A DNA stretch of 64,000 nt from Paenibacillus sp. JZ16 (GCF_015326965.1 NZ_CP017659.1:2728001-2792000), one strand, 5' to 3'; counted from the first letter of the stretch, positions 15,953 to 24,672 are shown. Numbers and translations are program-made. The notes: generated by a model not told the origin, from the letters alone.

Positions 15953-17449
15953 ATGAAATATGAAGTCATCCTTATCGGTGGCGGACCTGTCGGCATGATG
16001 TTGGCTGGGGAATTGGCATTAGCCGGTGTAAAGGTCTGCGTCATTGAACGATTAAAAGAGACAACTCCATATTCACGTGCGCTTACCGTCCATCCACGAA
16101 CCCTTGAAATATTAGATATGCGTGGAGTGAAATCACAATTAATCAGTCAAGGCCGCTTACTTTCGAGAGGACATTTTGCCGGATTAGAAACCCCCTTGGA
16201 TTTCTCGGTGTTGGATTCTTCTTCCAATCACACCCTCTTTTTACCGCAGAGTGAGACGGAGAAGGTGCTGGAGGAATGGGCGCTTAGCCTTGGCGCAGAG
16301 GTCCGGAGAGAGGTTGAGGCTCTATCTGTGCACCAGGATGAGGATGGGGTTGACGTTAAGATCGCGGGACCTCATGGAGAAACAACGTTAAGATCAGCTT
16401 ATGTGGTAGGTACGGATGGAGCTAGAAGTTTGGTTCGCAAGCATGCAAACATATCATTTGAAGGTACAGATGCGACCTTCACGGCTATTCTGGGGGATGC
16501 CGTTCTATCTGAATTGGCTCCTATGAGTGTCATATCCCGGATTACAGAAAAAGGATTGGTCAGCATCATGCCAATCAATGATCATATCTACCGAGTCTTG
16601 ATGATCGATATGGAGAGACGTAACATCTCTAAGGATGAGAAGGTTACATTGGAAGAGTTTCGTTCATCGCTCATCCGTACGACCGGAAGCGACTTGGGAT
16701 TGAACGATGTGATATGGATGTCCCGTTTCGGAAATGCGACGCGGCAAGCGGGACGCTATCGGAATGGTCGATTGTTTTTGGCCGGAGATTCGGCGCACAT
16801 TCATTTTCCGGCTGGTGGACAGGGAATGAACGTCGGCTTACAAGAAGCGATGAACTTAGGCTGGAAGCTTGCAGGAGCAATCAAAGGCTGGGCTCCGGAC
16901 TGGCTATTGGACAGTTATCATACCGAACGTTTCCCATGGAATACAGCCTTGCTCCGGAATACCGAGGTCCAAACCCTGCTTCTGGACGTGACTCCTCCCA
17001 TCACGGAACTGCGAAGCATGTTGGCTGATCTGATTCAAATACCGGAGGCTAATTATCAAATCGCCGCACAAGTTTCCGCAATGGATGTACATTATGCACC
17101 CGATGCCGAAGCGCCTTCCCATCCTTTAAATGGGAAACGGTTCAAGGATCTCAGCTTAAAGCTGAAAGACGGGCAATTGATTAACACCTATCCGCTCCTG
17201 CACAAAGGTACTTTTCTTCTGTTGCATTTCCATTCTAATGAACAGAATAGCGGCCAATGGGAAACGTATAGCCATCTTCAAGTTGTACATGCCTCTTTGG
17301 CTGAGGCTGATGCGGATTGGAATGACGTCCACACGGCACTTATTCGGCCGGATGGACATATTGCCTGGGCGATTTCTCTATCCGATCCGAATCCCATGCA
17401 AACCATAAATGAAGGAATCACTCGCTGGTGCGGAAACATTACGGATTAG
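15953..17449 (+). CDS. FAD-dependent aromatic monooxygenase (PHBH-type)
   Basis: A 498-residue group A flavoprotein hydroxylase. GGGPVG Rossmann motif at the N-terminus, the DG motif (VVGTDGARSLVRK) near 160, and the GD motif AGDSAHIHFPAGGQGMN near 280. A C-terminal thioredoxin-like extension (~390-498) is typical of the phenol or polyketide/rifampicin-type hydroxylases. It uses NAD(P)H and O2 to hydroxylate an aromatic ring. Located just after ridA and under a MarR palindrome, it fits inducible degradation or inactivation of an aromatic compound or antibiotic. The precise substrate is unknown. Confidence 0.9.
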   Translation: MKYEVILIGGGPVGMMLAGELALAGVKVCVIERLKETTPYSRALTVHPRTLEILDMRGVKSQLISQGRLLSRGHFAGLETPLDFSVLDSSSNHTLFLPQSETEKVLEEWALSLGAEVRREVEALSVHQDEDGVDVKIAGPHGETTLRSAYVVGTDGARSLVRKHANISFEGTDATFTAILGDAVLSELAPMSVISRITEKGLVSIMPINDHIYRVLMIDMERRNISKDEKVTLEEFRSSLIRTTGSDLGLNDVIWMSRFGNATRQAGRYRNGRLFLAGDSAHIHFPAGGQGMNVGLQEAMNLGWKLAGAIKGWAPDWLLDSYHTERFPWNTALLRNTEVQTLLLDVTPPITELRSMLADLIQIPEANYQIAAQVSAMDVHYAPDAEAPSHPLNGKRFKDLSLKLKDGQLINTYPLLHKGTFLLLHFHSNEQNSGQWETYSHLQVVHASLAEADADWNDVHTALIRPDGHIAWAISLSDPNPMQTINEGITRWCGNITD

Positions 17450-17533
17450 TAATTCGTTTGAGGTGTGTGACCGCCTCCCCCTGACCCAGTAAGGTCTGTA
17501 GATGATTGAACAAGCACCGTCCTTTATGTCAAT

Positions 17534-17577
17534 GGAATCAAGTTCTTATCCTCAGGTTGGGATAAAACTTGATTCCT
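17534..17577 (+). terminator. Hairpin after the FAD monooxygenase
   Basis: GGAATCAAGTT (17534-17544) pairs perfectly with AACTTGATTCC (17567-17577), with a further ATCC/GGGAT pairing inside, but only a weak T-run follows. The rest of 17450-17772 shows a second small hairpin (about 17704-17731, CCACCGA/TCGGTG arms) and no gene. Confidence 0.5.
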
Positions 17578-17772
17578 TAAATCCCTCTCCCCAATTCTGC
17601 AGAACGCATCATCACAGCCTTGATCCAGGCGCTTTACCACTATTTGTGGTACGGTTCAACTTAACGCACCCGGTCCAGAAGCTATAATCAAACAACATGC
17701 ACAGCAGGCCACCGAAGAAATCGGTGACCTGATCTGATATTATTTGTTCAACTTATATAGAAGCCTGGTTTT

Positions 17773-18957
17773 TCAAACTTCCGCATTGCCGGTTACGCCC
17801 GCAGCTGCAGATCGGCGACGCATGGATAATGAAATAATAGCCGGGATGAGTCCAATGGCAACGAAAGCTCCGCCAAGCAAACCAACGGATGCTAGCGAGA
17901 TGCTTTCTACAACAATGCCACCGATTACAGCCCCTACAGCCATGCCCAACTGCACAATAGAATTATTCAAACTCAGGATAATCCCCGAAGCCTGAGGAGC
18001 CATGCCGATTAAATAAACTTGTTGAACCGGCCCCGTCGACCAGGCGAAAAAGGACCATAACATAAGCAAAGGCAACACGATCATGGACGAGTGGGAGAAC
18101 GCCGTCAGTAATAATAATATTCCCGAGTGAAAGAGCAAGCCTCCAATCATCGTACGGGGGATACCCCATTTATCTGCACCGTAACCGCCAACTTGGGACC
18201 CTATGAGACTGGCCAGCCCAAACGCAAACAACCCGATGTTTACCATCCCTTCGCTCATCCCCGTAATGTCCAGAAGAAACGGCGTTATATAGGTGTACAG
18301 CATCGTATAGCCCAATATCCAGAAAAAACTGATGGAAAGCGCGACCGTGATTCGTGGGCTTTTTAATAAGGCAAGCTGTTCCCGAATAGGTACGGGAGCC
18401 TCTCCTTCCGATCTCGGAATCGCCAGCAAAAGGACCAGCATCGCGATTAAGCTCAGGGCACCGACTCCCGTAAAGATGATTTTCCAATCATGTGAGCCCG
18501 CAATGATTCTCCCAAGCGGAACCCCTAGAATAAGTGCGAGATTAAAGCCCACTAGAACCGTGGCGATTGCGCTGCCCTGTTTTCCTGGATGAGATATTTT
18601 AGCGGCAACCGTCAGGGCGACGACCATAAATACCCCCGTGCTGATCGCCAAGATAATTCTTGCTCCAAGCAGCATGCCGTAGCCTGTAGTTGTGACCGTG
18701 ATCAAGTTCCCTACGAAAAATAATCCCAAAGCCGACAGCATAAGCTTTCTTCGATCCATTTTTGCCGTGAGCGCAATTAGGATCGGGGTGCCGATGGCAT
18801 AAGCAAGCGAGTAGACCGTAATCAACTGCCCGGCCGCCGCTACCGACACTCCAAAATCACTTGCAAGCATATCCAAGATGCCGGCAATCACGAACTCTGA
18901 AGTTCCAACTAAAAAGCTGACAATGGCTAAAATATAAATTTTCCATGAATTTCTCAT
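17773..18957 (-). CDS. MFS transporter, DHA1 (AraJ/YdhP-like) family
   Basis: A 394-residue membrane transporter with 12 predicted hydrophobic helices. Motif A variant ALTAKMDRRKLML follows TM2, and the N-terminus FLVGTSEFVIAGILDMLASD is the signature of the AraJ/Cml/YdhP efflux group. Export of sugars or drugs is usual for the family; the substrate is unknown. The ribosome binding site GAGGAG is seven bases upstream. A sequence shared with the arsR upstream region lies at ~18992-19003, suggesting control by the ArsR at 20306. Confidence 0.88.
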   Translation of the reverse strand: MRNSWKIYILAIVSFLVGTSEFVIAGILDMLASDFGVSVAAAGQLITVYSLAYAIGTPILIALTAKMDRRKLMLSALGLFFVGNLITVTTTGYGMLLGARIILAISTGVFMVVALTVAAKISHPGKQGSAIATVLVGFNLALILGVPLGRIIAGSHDWKIIFTGVGALSLIAMLVLLLAIPRSEGEAPVPIREQLALLKSPRITVALSISFFWILGYTMLYTYITPFLLDITGMSEGMVNIGLFAFGLASLIGSQVGGYGADKWGIPRTMIGGLLFHSGILLLLTAFSHSSMIVLPLLMLWSFFAWSTGPVQQVYLIGMAPQASGIILSLNNSIVQLGMAVGAVIGGIVVESISLASVGLLGGAFVAIGLIPAIISLSMRRRSAAAGVTGNAEV

Positions 18958-18989
18958 CTATTTCTCCTCTTTTCATTTCAACAGATCTA

Positions 18990-19003
18990 AATCTATAGAA
19001 ATC
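18990..19003. promoter_or_regulatory. Candidate ArsR site upstream of the MFS gene
   Basis: The CTATAGAAATCA segment matches CTATCGAAATCA at 20629-20640, upstream of arsR, in 11 of 12 positions. A half-site reading TTCTATAG is also present in the inverted repeat at 20260-20295. Confidence 0.4.
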
Positions 19004-19086
19004 ATATTTAATAAAAAATGCTCACTTCGCCGACTTCACTTCTCGGCCCAATCAAGCCTCCTCGTTCCCAGCGTTCGTGGTCTGCT

Positions 19087-20154
19087 TTAAGCGTTATGGC
19101 CAGATGTCTGACGTGCCAGCTCCTTACGGACAATCGGCGCTACTTTGGTCCCGAGAAGCTCAATCGTCTGCAGCAAATCGCGATGCGGCAAGGAACTGAA
19201 ATCGTTGTACATCATGAAGCGAGTCAAGCCAAGATACTTATGCAGCAGCACGATTTTTTCTGCGACGTATTCGGGATCACCGACGTATAGAGCGCCATGA
19301 AGGTTGCGGGCTGAATCGTACGAGTCACGTGTATAGGTAGACCAGCCTCGTTCCCGTCCAATGTGGTTCATTTGGCCAGCCATGACAGGGTAATACCGCT
19401 TAGCAGCCTCTTGTGCCGTATTCGAAATAAAGCCATGCGAATGTGTAGCAATTTGCAGCTTATTCGGATCGTGACCAGCTTTCACGGCGGCTTCTTTATA
19501 AAGCTTCACTAAGGGTGCGAATCTTTGCGGCTCCCCTCCCAGGATTGAGAAGGCAATAGGAAGTCCCAGCAAGCCGGCCCGAACAGCTGATTCCGGATTG
19601 CCGCCCGTACCGATCCAGACAGGCAAAGGCTCCTGCAGTGCACGAGGATAGACGCCCATGTTGTCAATCGCCGGGCGATGACCGCCACGCCAGGTGACCT
19701 TTTCGGAAGCGCGAATCTTCAACAGCAGTTCCAGTTTCTCTTCATACAATTCCTCGTAATCTTTCAGGTCATAGCCGAATAGCGGGAACGATTCAATGAA
19801 CGACCCCCGTCCGGCCATGATCTCCGCTCGCCCGTTCGACAGACCGTCCAACGTTGCAAAGTCCTGATATATCCGCACCGGATCGTCCGAAGATAGCACC
19901 GTCACTGCGCTCGAGAGCCGGATCCGCTTCGTTGTAGCTGCAGCTGCGGCCAGAATGACAGCTGGCGAGGAGCTTGTGTATTCGATGCGATGATGCTCGC
20001 CGATGGCATAGACGTCAAGGCCGACCTGATCTGCCAATTGGATTTCTTCGATCGCCTGGCGCAGCCTCTGGGCATGCGAGACACCGCCATTTCCGGGATT
20101 TGCATGAAGGAAGGTGCTCATTCCAATCTCCATCGTATTCGTTTGACCGCTCAT
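19087..20154 (-). CDS. Luciferase-like (LLM-class) flavin-dependent oxidoreductase
   Basis: A 355-residue TIM-barrel flavin monooxygenase. The family motif YAIGEHHRIEYTSSSPAVIL lies near residue 50, and IRLSSAVTVLSSDDPVRIYQ and LSNGRAEIMAGRGSF follow in canonical order. It uses reduced FMN supplied by a separate reductase and O2. The ribosome binding site GAAGGAGAG lies upstream. It is preceded on the same strand by arsR, with a 13-bp-arm inverted repeat between them. Substrates for this subgroup are generally unknown. Confidence 0.9.
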   Translation of the reverse strand: MSGQTNTMEIGMSTFLHANPGNGGVSHAQRLRQAIEEIQLADQVGLDVYAIGEHHRIEYTSSSPAVILAAAAATTKRIRLSSAVTVLSSDDPVRIYQDFATLDGLSNGRAEIMAGRGSFIESFPLFGYDLKDYEELYEEKLELLLKIRASEKVTWRGGHRPAIDNMGVYPRALQEPLPVWIGTGGNPESAVRAGLLGLPIAFSILGGEPQRFAPLVKLYKEAAVKAGHDPNKLQIATHSHGFISNTAQEAAKRYYPVMAGQMNHIGRERGWSTYTRDSYDSARNLHGALYVGDPEYVAEKIVLLHKYLGLTRFMMYNDFSSLPHRDLLQTIELLGTKVAPIVRKELARQTSGHNA

Positions 20155-20259
20155 AGTATTCTCTCCTTCTTAATATGGAATAGGGGGGATTAGTAAAAAA
20201 CTGTTGAATAATCATTCCAAATCGACTCGTTCGTTAAAATCCGTTTAAGTATAAACCCC

Positions 20260-20295
20260 AATCAATTCTATAGTTCTAAACTTATAGAATTGATT
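20260..20295. promoter_or_regulatory. Perfect 13-bp-arm inverted repeat between arsR and the LLM gene
   Basis: AATCAATTCTATA (20260-20272) and TATAGAATTGATT (20283-20295), with a 10-base loop. It could be an operator for the small ArsR protein or an attenuator after arsR. The TTCTATA core recurs upstream of arsR (20622-20628). Confidence 0.6.
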
Positions 20296-20305
20296 TTCGA
20301 AAAAA

Positions 20306-20596
20306 TTACGCCAACAAAAAGGGCGCAAATTTTTCCGCTATTTCTCGATTGACGTTATAGTGAATAAACGATCCATTCTTGCGAGAATCAATCAAGCCAG
20401 AGTCCGTCAATTGCTTTAAATGATGCGATAGCGTCGAGCCTGCAACCGACTCAAGCCTTTCACCGACGGCAGTGAAGCATAAGTTGCTTTCTTTCGCGAG
20501 CAGTAAAGCGATTTTCAACCGGGTTGGTTCCCCCAAAGCTTTATACACTTTAACCGCTTGCCCGATATCTTCTTGATTTTCTCCCACTGATTCCAT
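20306..20596 (-). CDS. ArsR-family winged-helix repressor
   Basis: A 96-residue regulator: YKALGEPTRLKIALLL helix, recognition segment GSTLSHHLKQLTDSGLI, wing SRKNGSFIHYNVN. The metal-binding ELCVCDL motif of true arsenic or cadmium sensors is absent; SNLCFTAVGERLESV stands in its place with a single cysteine. It may therefore sense redox state or an organic ligand. The ribosome binding site GGGGAGGTG is close to the ATG. Its likely targets are itself, the LLM oxidoreductase and possibly the MFS gene. Confidence 0.88.
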   Translation of the reverse strand: MESVGENQEDIGQAVKVYKALGEPTRLKIALLLAKESNLCFTAVGERLESVAGSTLSHHLKQLTDSGLIDSRKNGSFIHYNVNREIAEKFAPFLLA

Positions 20597-20621
20597 CCAC
20601 CTCCCCGCGCATCTTCTGCAG

Positions 20622-20640
20622 TTCTATAACTATCGAAATC
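20622..20640. promoter_or_regulatory. Candidate ArsR operator upstream of arsR
   Basis: TTCTATA-AC-TATCGAA is an imperfect inverted repeat (one mismatch per arm) about 25 bases before the arsR start, sharing TTCTATA with the 20260-20295 repeat. Confidence 0.5.
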
Positions 20641-20709
20641 AAGTTTAGCACCATGTCGTTCAAATGTAAAGGGCAGAGCTGAACCCTGCTCCCTCTACCC
20701 TCGTTAATT

Positions 20710-21315
20710 TTATTCCTCGACGGCGATGCCGGCAGCTCTTAAATGCCCGTAGGCAACGATTCTGCTAAACTGAGATGAAACTTCATCTGCAGGAAGGGGT
20801 TTATCGTTTTTAATCCACCAAATTACAATCCCCATGAATGACGATCCGAGGTATTCGATCAGTAATTCCTTGGATATCGCTAATGGGGAGTTTCCCTGAG
20901 CAGGTTTCCACCCCTCAATTAATTTATCTTTAATGATATTTTCCATTTTCGCTTGAAACTGATAGATTCTATTCTCATCTATTAACATAGAATGATAAAA
21001 GGTCAAATTTTGGGAAATATGCTCCAGTACAGTTTGCATGACTGTCTCGAGTAGAGAAATACTGAAAGGATCCATGCTGATGGGACAAAGAACGACCGCA
21101 TCCTTTAATTCGCTCAACAATTCATTCATACATGTATCTAGTAAATCAGGCTTGTTTTGGTAGTGGAGATAAAATGTGTTTCGATTGATCATAGCCCGAT
21201 CGGCAATATCCTGGATCGTTATGGATTCATATCCCTTTTCCTGAATAAGCTCATAAAACGCCTTTCGAATCGATTGTTTCGTGCGCAGTATTCTTAGGTC
21301 GGTTTTCTTGTTCAT
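20710..21315 (-). CDS. TetR-family regulator with TetR_C-type lipid/acyl-like C-domain
   Basis: 201 residues. HTH in residues 8-55 (RTKQSIRKAFYELIQEKGYE, then TIQDIADRAMINRNTFYLHY). The C-terminal domain ends with FMGIVIWWIKNDKP, a segment typical of the DhaS/YbiH-like TetR subgroup of Firmicutes. The ribosome binding site is GGGGGAA. It is divergent from the SnoaL-domain gene at 21511; I see no convincing palindrome in the 195-bp gap, though a TATAAT lies at about 21429. Confidence 0.87.
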   Translation of the reverse strand: MNKKTDLRILRTKQSIRKAFYELIQEKGYESITIQDIADRAMINRNTFYLHYQNKPDLLDTCMNELLSELKDAVVLCPISMDPFSISLLETVMQTVLEHISQNLTFYHSMLIDENRIYQFQAKMENIIKDKLIEGWKPAQGNSPLAISKELLIEYLGSSFMGIVIWWIKNDKPLPADEVSSQFSRIVAYGHLRAAGIAVEE

Positions 21316-21510
21316 TGTTTTCGTTCCCCCTACATTTATTTAGGTCGTTAAGCGACAAAGTTATATGAGTTGTCTGTTATCCATCATAACTAAAAATATT
21401 GAATATTGAGTGTTATATTAGCCTCTATTATAATGAGCAAGAGATAAATAAACAACGTGATGTTCATTATTTATCTAATGACTAAAAAGAATTCCAAGGA
21501 GGACATTCCA

Positions 21511-22290
21511 ATGACATCCAATCATCAACATGAGCTTGTTCGTAAGGCAGTCGCCGTACTGGAAAGTTTTGAGAGCGGCAATCCCGAAGCGATTACGGCT
21601 TACGTTCATCCAGATCAATATATTCAGCATAACCAGGCCTTACTCGATGGTCGTGAAACCATGCTTGGTGCTCTAGATCATTTAAAGGAAATTGGTACAA
21701 AGGTAAGCATTAAGCGGGCTTTAGTTGACGGAAATTATGTGGCACTTCATTCTGTATATCATTTTCACGGCCCTAAAATCGTATTTGATATCTTCCGTTT
21801 TGAGAATGGACTAATCGTTGAGCACTGGGATAATTTGCAAGAGATGGTGGAGAAGACACCAAGCAATCATACAATGATTGACGGACCGGTTACGATTAAG
21901 GATATCGACAAAACGGATGCCAACAAGGCATTTGTCAGAAGCTATGTTGAGAACATCTTGCTCGGGAAGAACCCTGACCTGCTTGCCTCTTACTTTGATG
22001 GAGATCACTACATTCAGCATAGTCCGCATATTGCAGACGGCCTTTCAGGTCTTCACGCTGCTTTGCAGGCTCTGAAGGAGAAAAATGTTGAGTTTCAATA
22101 TACTCATGTCCATCAAGTTATCGGTCAAGGCGACTTTGTTCTTACAATGAGTGAAGGTCTGTTTGATGGTCGGCATACCGCTTTCTACGATTTGTTCCGC
22201 GTAGAGGATGAAAAGATCGCTGAGCATTGGGACGTAATCGAGGCCATCTTGCCGGCAGAAAAACGAAAAAATTCGAACAGTAGATTTTGA
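21511..22290 (+). CDS. Tandem SnoaL/NTF2-like protein
   Basis: About 259 residues with two homologous NTF2-like domains, residues ~8-130 and ~140-255. Both contain the YIQHN/YIQHS motif followed by DG, a central Y/F...DxFRxExxxIxEHWD ending (FDIFRFENGLIVEHWD and YDLFRVEDEKIAEHWD). SnoaL-like domains are small hydrophobic cups; many are isomerases, cyclases or dehydratases, and many have no known activity. Internal duplication is uncommon, since single-domain forms act as dimers. ATG 21511 is nine bases after AAGGAGG; the frame opens earlier without support. Confidence 0.85.
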   Translation: MTSNHQHELVRKAVAVLESFESGNPEAITAYVHPDQYIQHNQALLDGRETMLGALDHLKEIGTKVSIKRALVDGNYVALHSVYHFHGPKIVFDIFRFENGLIVEHWDNLQEMVEKTPSNHTMIDGPVTIKDIDKTDANKAFVRSYVENILLGKNPDLLASYFDGDHYIQHSPHIADGLSGLHAALQALKEKNVEFQYTHVHQVIGQGDFVLTMSEGLFDGRHTAFYDLFRVEDEKIAEHWDVIEAILPAEKRKNSNSRF

Positions 22291-22313
22291 AGTTTGTGTG
22301 GCTGAATCGCAAG

Positions 22314-22356
22314 AAAGACATCGCCGAAATTTAAGTGCGGTGATGTCTTTCGATTT
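22314..22356 (+). terminator. Terminator after the SnoaL gene
   Basis: AAAGACATC (22314-22322) pairs with GATGTCTTT (22342-22350), with an inner CCG/CGG, then CGATTTT. Confidence 0.75.
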
Positions 22357-22402
22357 TACGAATGTACTTGAGTGATCATTTTTTTAATGAAATGGATACA
22401 GA

Positions 22403-22429
22403 AGCGTTGCTGCAGCAACGCTATTTTTG
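22403..22429. terminator. Second hairpin terminator
   Basis: The perfect 20-bp palindrome AGCGTTGCTGCAGCAACGCT (22403-22422) is followed by ATTTTTG. Confidence 0.7.
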
Positions 22430-22548
22430 TTCATTGCCATGAAGTGACCGTGTGATGCAGCCATATTATATGGTGGTCCTTTCACAATGAACATTGCCGT
22501 TGATAATCAACCATATGTTCATTATAAAGAGACGAGGAGTAGTGGATC

Positions 22549-23730
22549 GTGAAAATGCCGACACAAAAAATGATGTGGCTGGGAATGGTGCTCGTCCTGA
22601 TCGTATTGACCGTATTCGGGGTAGCGATGATGGGATCGGTGCTTGGATCGAAGCCAAAGGAGGTCCCGGTGGCCCTCGTTATCCTTGACCAGCCAGCGGA
22701 GCTGCCGACTGGAGGAACGTTTGCGATAGGGGAAATGATCCGGGAAAAGTTGCTGTCTAGCCCGGCAATGCCGTTCGTCTGGCATGTCGTGGATTCCGAG
22801 GAAAAGGCCCGGGAAGGACTGGATAAACGCGAATATTACGGAGCGATGGTGATTCCGGCGGATCTGAGCAGCGGTTTACTCTCGCTAGCAACACACTCGC
22901 CGATTCACCCTAATGTGAGAATCATCTCCAATGAGGGTATGAACACCCAAGCCTCGATGGTCGTAAGACAGGCAATGGGGCAAGCGATGAAAATGATCAA
23001 CGGGGAACTGTTGCAGCAGCTGCTTGGGCAGATCGGACAGCAAACGGAGCAAATTTCGGTTGAGACGGCTAAAGCTTTAATGACGCCGGTGAACGTTCAG
23101 GAGGAAGTCGTGCATCCACCGGGAGCGAATAATGCGGCGGGGAATGCGCCGGGTTTGTTGACCCAGATTATATGGATCGGCAGCATGGTGACCGGAGTCG
23201 TCTTGTTCCTGGCTAGCCAGAAGGCGGTCGCCGCGGGTTCAAGGAGATGGACAGTCAGCGCGCTGCAAGCTATCGGGGGGCTTGCGATCGTCGGCATAGC
23301 CTCGTGCTACACCATATGGATGGCTTCGTCGTGGTACGGTATGGAACTGGCGAACGCGGGGGAGACGTGGTTGTTCTTATGGTTGGCTGGATCGGCGTTC
23401 TTCTTGTTGCAATCTTCCTTGCTGAATTGGATCGGATTCCGGGCAATACCGCTTCTCGTACTGCTGATGTTCTTCTCCATGCCGCTGCTGAACATGGCTC
23501 CGGAGTTCTTGTCGCAGACGACGCGAGATTGGATCTATTCGTGGACGCCACTGCGATTCGCGGCAGGAGGGCTACGGGAAGTAATGTACTTCGGCGGACT
23601 GGACGCAGCTTACTCAAACGCCTTGATTTTGTGGGGCGTCGCCGGTGGATTTTTGGTCTTGCTGCTCACTTCCGTATTTAGGGCTAATCGAGCGACGGAT
23701 GCCGCTCCTACTTCTGTTACAAGCAATTAA
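22549..23730 (+). CDS. YhgE/Pip-like ABC-2-type membrane protein
   Basis: 393 residues. One N-terminal transmembrane helix (residues ~7-30) is followed by a ~170-residue extracytoplasmic domain (VALVILDQPAELPTGG..., ADLSSGLL), then four to five C-terminal helices from about 205. This is the layout of the YhgE/Pip and ABC-2 permease group, used for export of peptides, lipids or drugs, or as phage receptors. No ATPase gene is adjacent, so its partner is unknown. GTG 22549 follows GAGGAG; ATG 22555 is also possible. GC content is higher than in the neighbouring genes. Confidence 0.75.
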   Translation: MKMPTQKMMWLGMVLVLIVLTVFGVAMMGSVLGSKPKEVPVALVILDQPAELPTGGTFAIGEMIREKLLSSPAMPFVWHVVDSEEKAREGLDKREYYGAMVIPADLSSGLLSLATHSPIHPNVRIISNEGMNTQASMVVRQAMGQAMKMINGELLQQLLGQIGQQTEQISVETAKALMTPVNVQEEVVHPPGANNAAGNAPGLLTQIIWIGSMVTGVVLFLASQKAVAAGSRRWTVSALQAIGGLAIVGIASCYTIWMASSWYGMELANAGETWLFLWLAGSAFFLLQSSLLNWIGFRAIPLLVLLMFFSMPLLNMAPEFLSQTTRDWIYSWTPLRFAAGGLREVMYFGGLDAAYSNALILWGVAGGFLVLLLTSVFRANRATDAAPTSVTSN

Positions 23731-24018
23731 AATAAAGTAAGAACAAACAACGATGCGTTGTACTTCCTTTTTCACGCTCATGTTATAATTAGATTGCGTT
23801 TAATGTACGTTTAATGTAATCCCTTTTTATCTCTATGTTAAGAAATTGAATTTTAAACACCGTTAATCTTGATTCCAACGAGTTTTATTTTGTATATATC
23901 AGAATTAAAAAGACGAGGCAGGCATTTCAGGGGGTATTATACGGATAATGAGCGTTAGTTTCCTTGAAGTCATGCCACCCAATCCAATGGATTCGGCACT
24001 AGGTAGGGGTAAAAGAAA
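23731..24018. other. Intergenic stretch without a recognisable gene
   Basis: AT-rich between 23,740 and 23,940. At about 23,985-24,018 the minus strand reads AGTGCCGAAT and flanking bases that recur at about 25,672-25,690 next to the orphan toxin module. It probably marks the far edge of the toxin-module array. Confidence 0.4.
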
Positions 24019-24047
24019 GACCTTGAGGATTGCCGCCCCAAGGCCAA
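24012..24047 (-). terminator. Terminator after the last immunity-like gene
   Basis: On the minus strand GGCCTTGG pairs with TCAAGGTC around 24019-24045 and is followed by TTTCTTTT. It is the same type of hairpin as at 24631 and 25699. Confidence 0.65.
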
Positions 24048-24062
24048 GTTTAAAATTACTAT

Positions 24063-24443
24063 TCAATTATAAATATTATATTTTTTAGCAATTACCCATC
24101 CATTAAGACCATATGAAGCTGAAATTACATAATAGTTATACTTTTCATTTTGTAAATGTTCAAACAAATCTTCAATCTTTTCATAATGCATCGGCCATCC
24201 GTAATTCTTCTGTTTCTTTAACAATTCTTTATTATGTTTGAGAAATCGGCTTACATCGTATTTGCTAATATCAAGAATAATACTTCCCTGTAGCTGTGTT
24301 TCAAACATATGCGCCAGGACATCAATGAACTCGATAGTAGTGGTAACTGAATCTCCATTACCACCTAAAGTGTGCAATGTAATTCTAGATTTTTGAAAAT
24401 CAACTTCATAGGAAACAATTTCATTGTCATGAATACTACGCAT
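24063..24443 (-). CDS. Putative immunity protein (third in the array), no adjacent toxin
   Basis: About 126 residues, from ATG 24443 with AGGAGGTG upstream: MRSIHDNEIVSYEVDFQKSR..., SIILDISKYDVSRFLKHNKE, ..., YYVISASYGLNGWVIAKKYN. There is no signal peptide or membrane segment. I recall small proteins with this MxSIHDNxxxSYxVD opening next to polymorphic toxins, so an immunity role is inferred from context and memory; no named domain is claimed. It lies downstream of the orphan toxin module and its immunity gene, separated by a terminator. The matching toxin tip is not present. Confidence 0.6.
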   Translation of the reverse strand: MRSIHDNEIVSYEVDFQKSRITLHTLGGNGDSVTTTIEFIDVLAHMFETQLQGSIILDISKYDVSRFLKHNKELLKKQKNYGWPMHYEKIEDLFEHLQNEKYNYYVISASYGLNGWVIAKKYNIYN

Positions 24444-24627
24444 TTTTCTCCCACCTCCTATCATAAAAAGCAAGGTATTATTTGCTTCTTTTTGGAGAAC
24501 CACTTTATGGCTATTGTCTCACACTACTACGGTTTATGGAGGACGCGCCCTTTGTACTTGAAGCTTGGCTCCTTCCGCGACCGGACTCTCACTGGCTAGA
24601 AGATTAGCTGGGTACGTGGGATACAAA

Positions 24628-24664
24628 TAAGACCTTGAAGGTAGATACCTTCAAGGTCTTTAGT
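24628..24664. terminator. Terminator between immunity genes
   Basis: GACCTTGAAGGT (24631-24642) pairs perfectly with ACCTTCAAGGTC (24647-24658) across a four-base loop, with T-rich flanks on both strands. It ends the unit whose last gene stops at 24673. The 24444-24627 gap shows no gene. Confidence 0.8.
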
Positions 24665-24672
24665 TAGATTGC

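Noticed and set aside
17502..17687. Small open frame after the FAD monooxygenase
   Set aside because: It runs through the terminator hairpin and shows no coding character.
24372..24599. 75-codon plus-strand frame ending in LKLGSFRDRTLTG
   Set aside because: No ribosome binding site, and it overlaps the start of an immunity-like gene on the other strand. I could not link it to a known protein.
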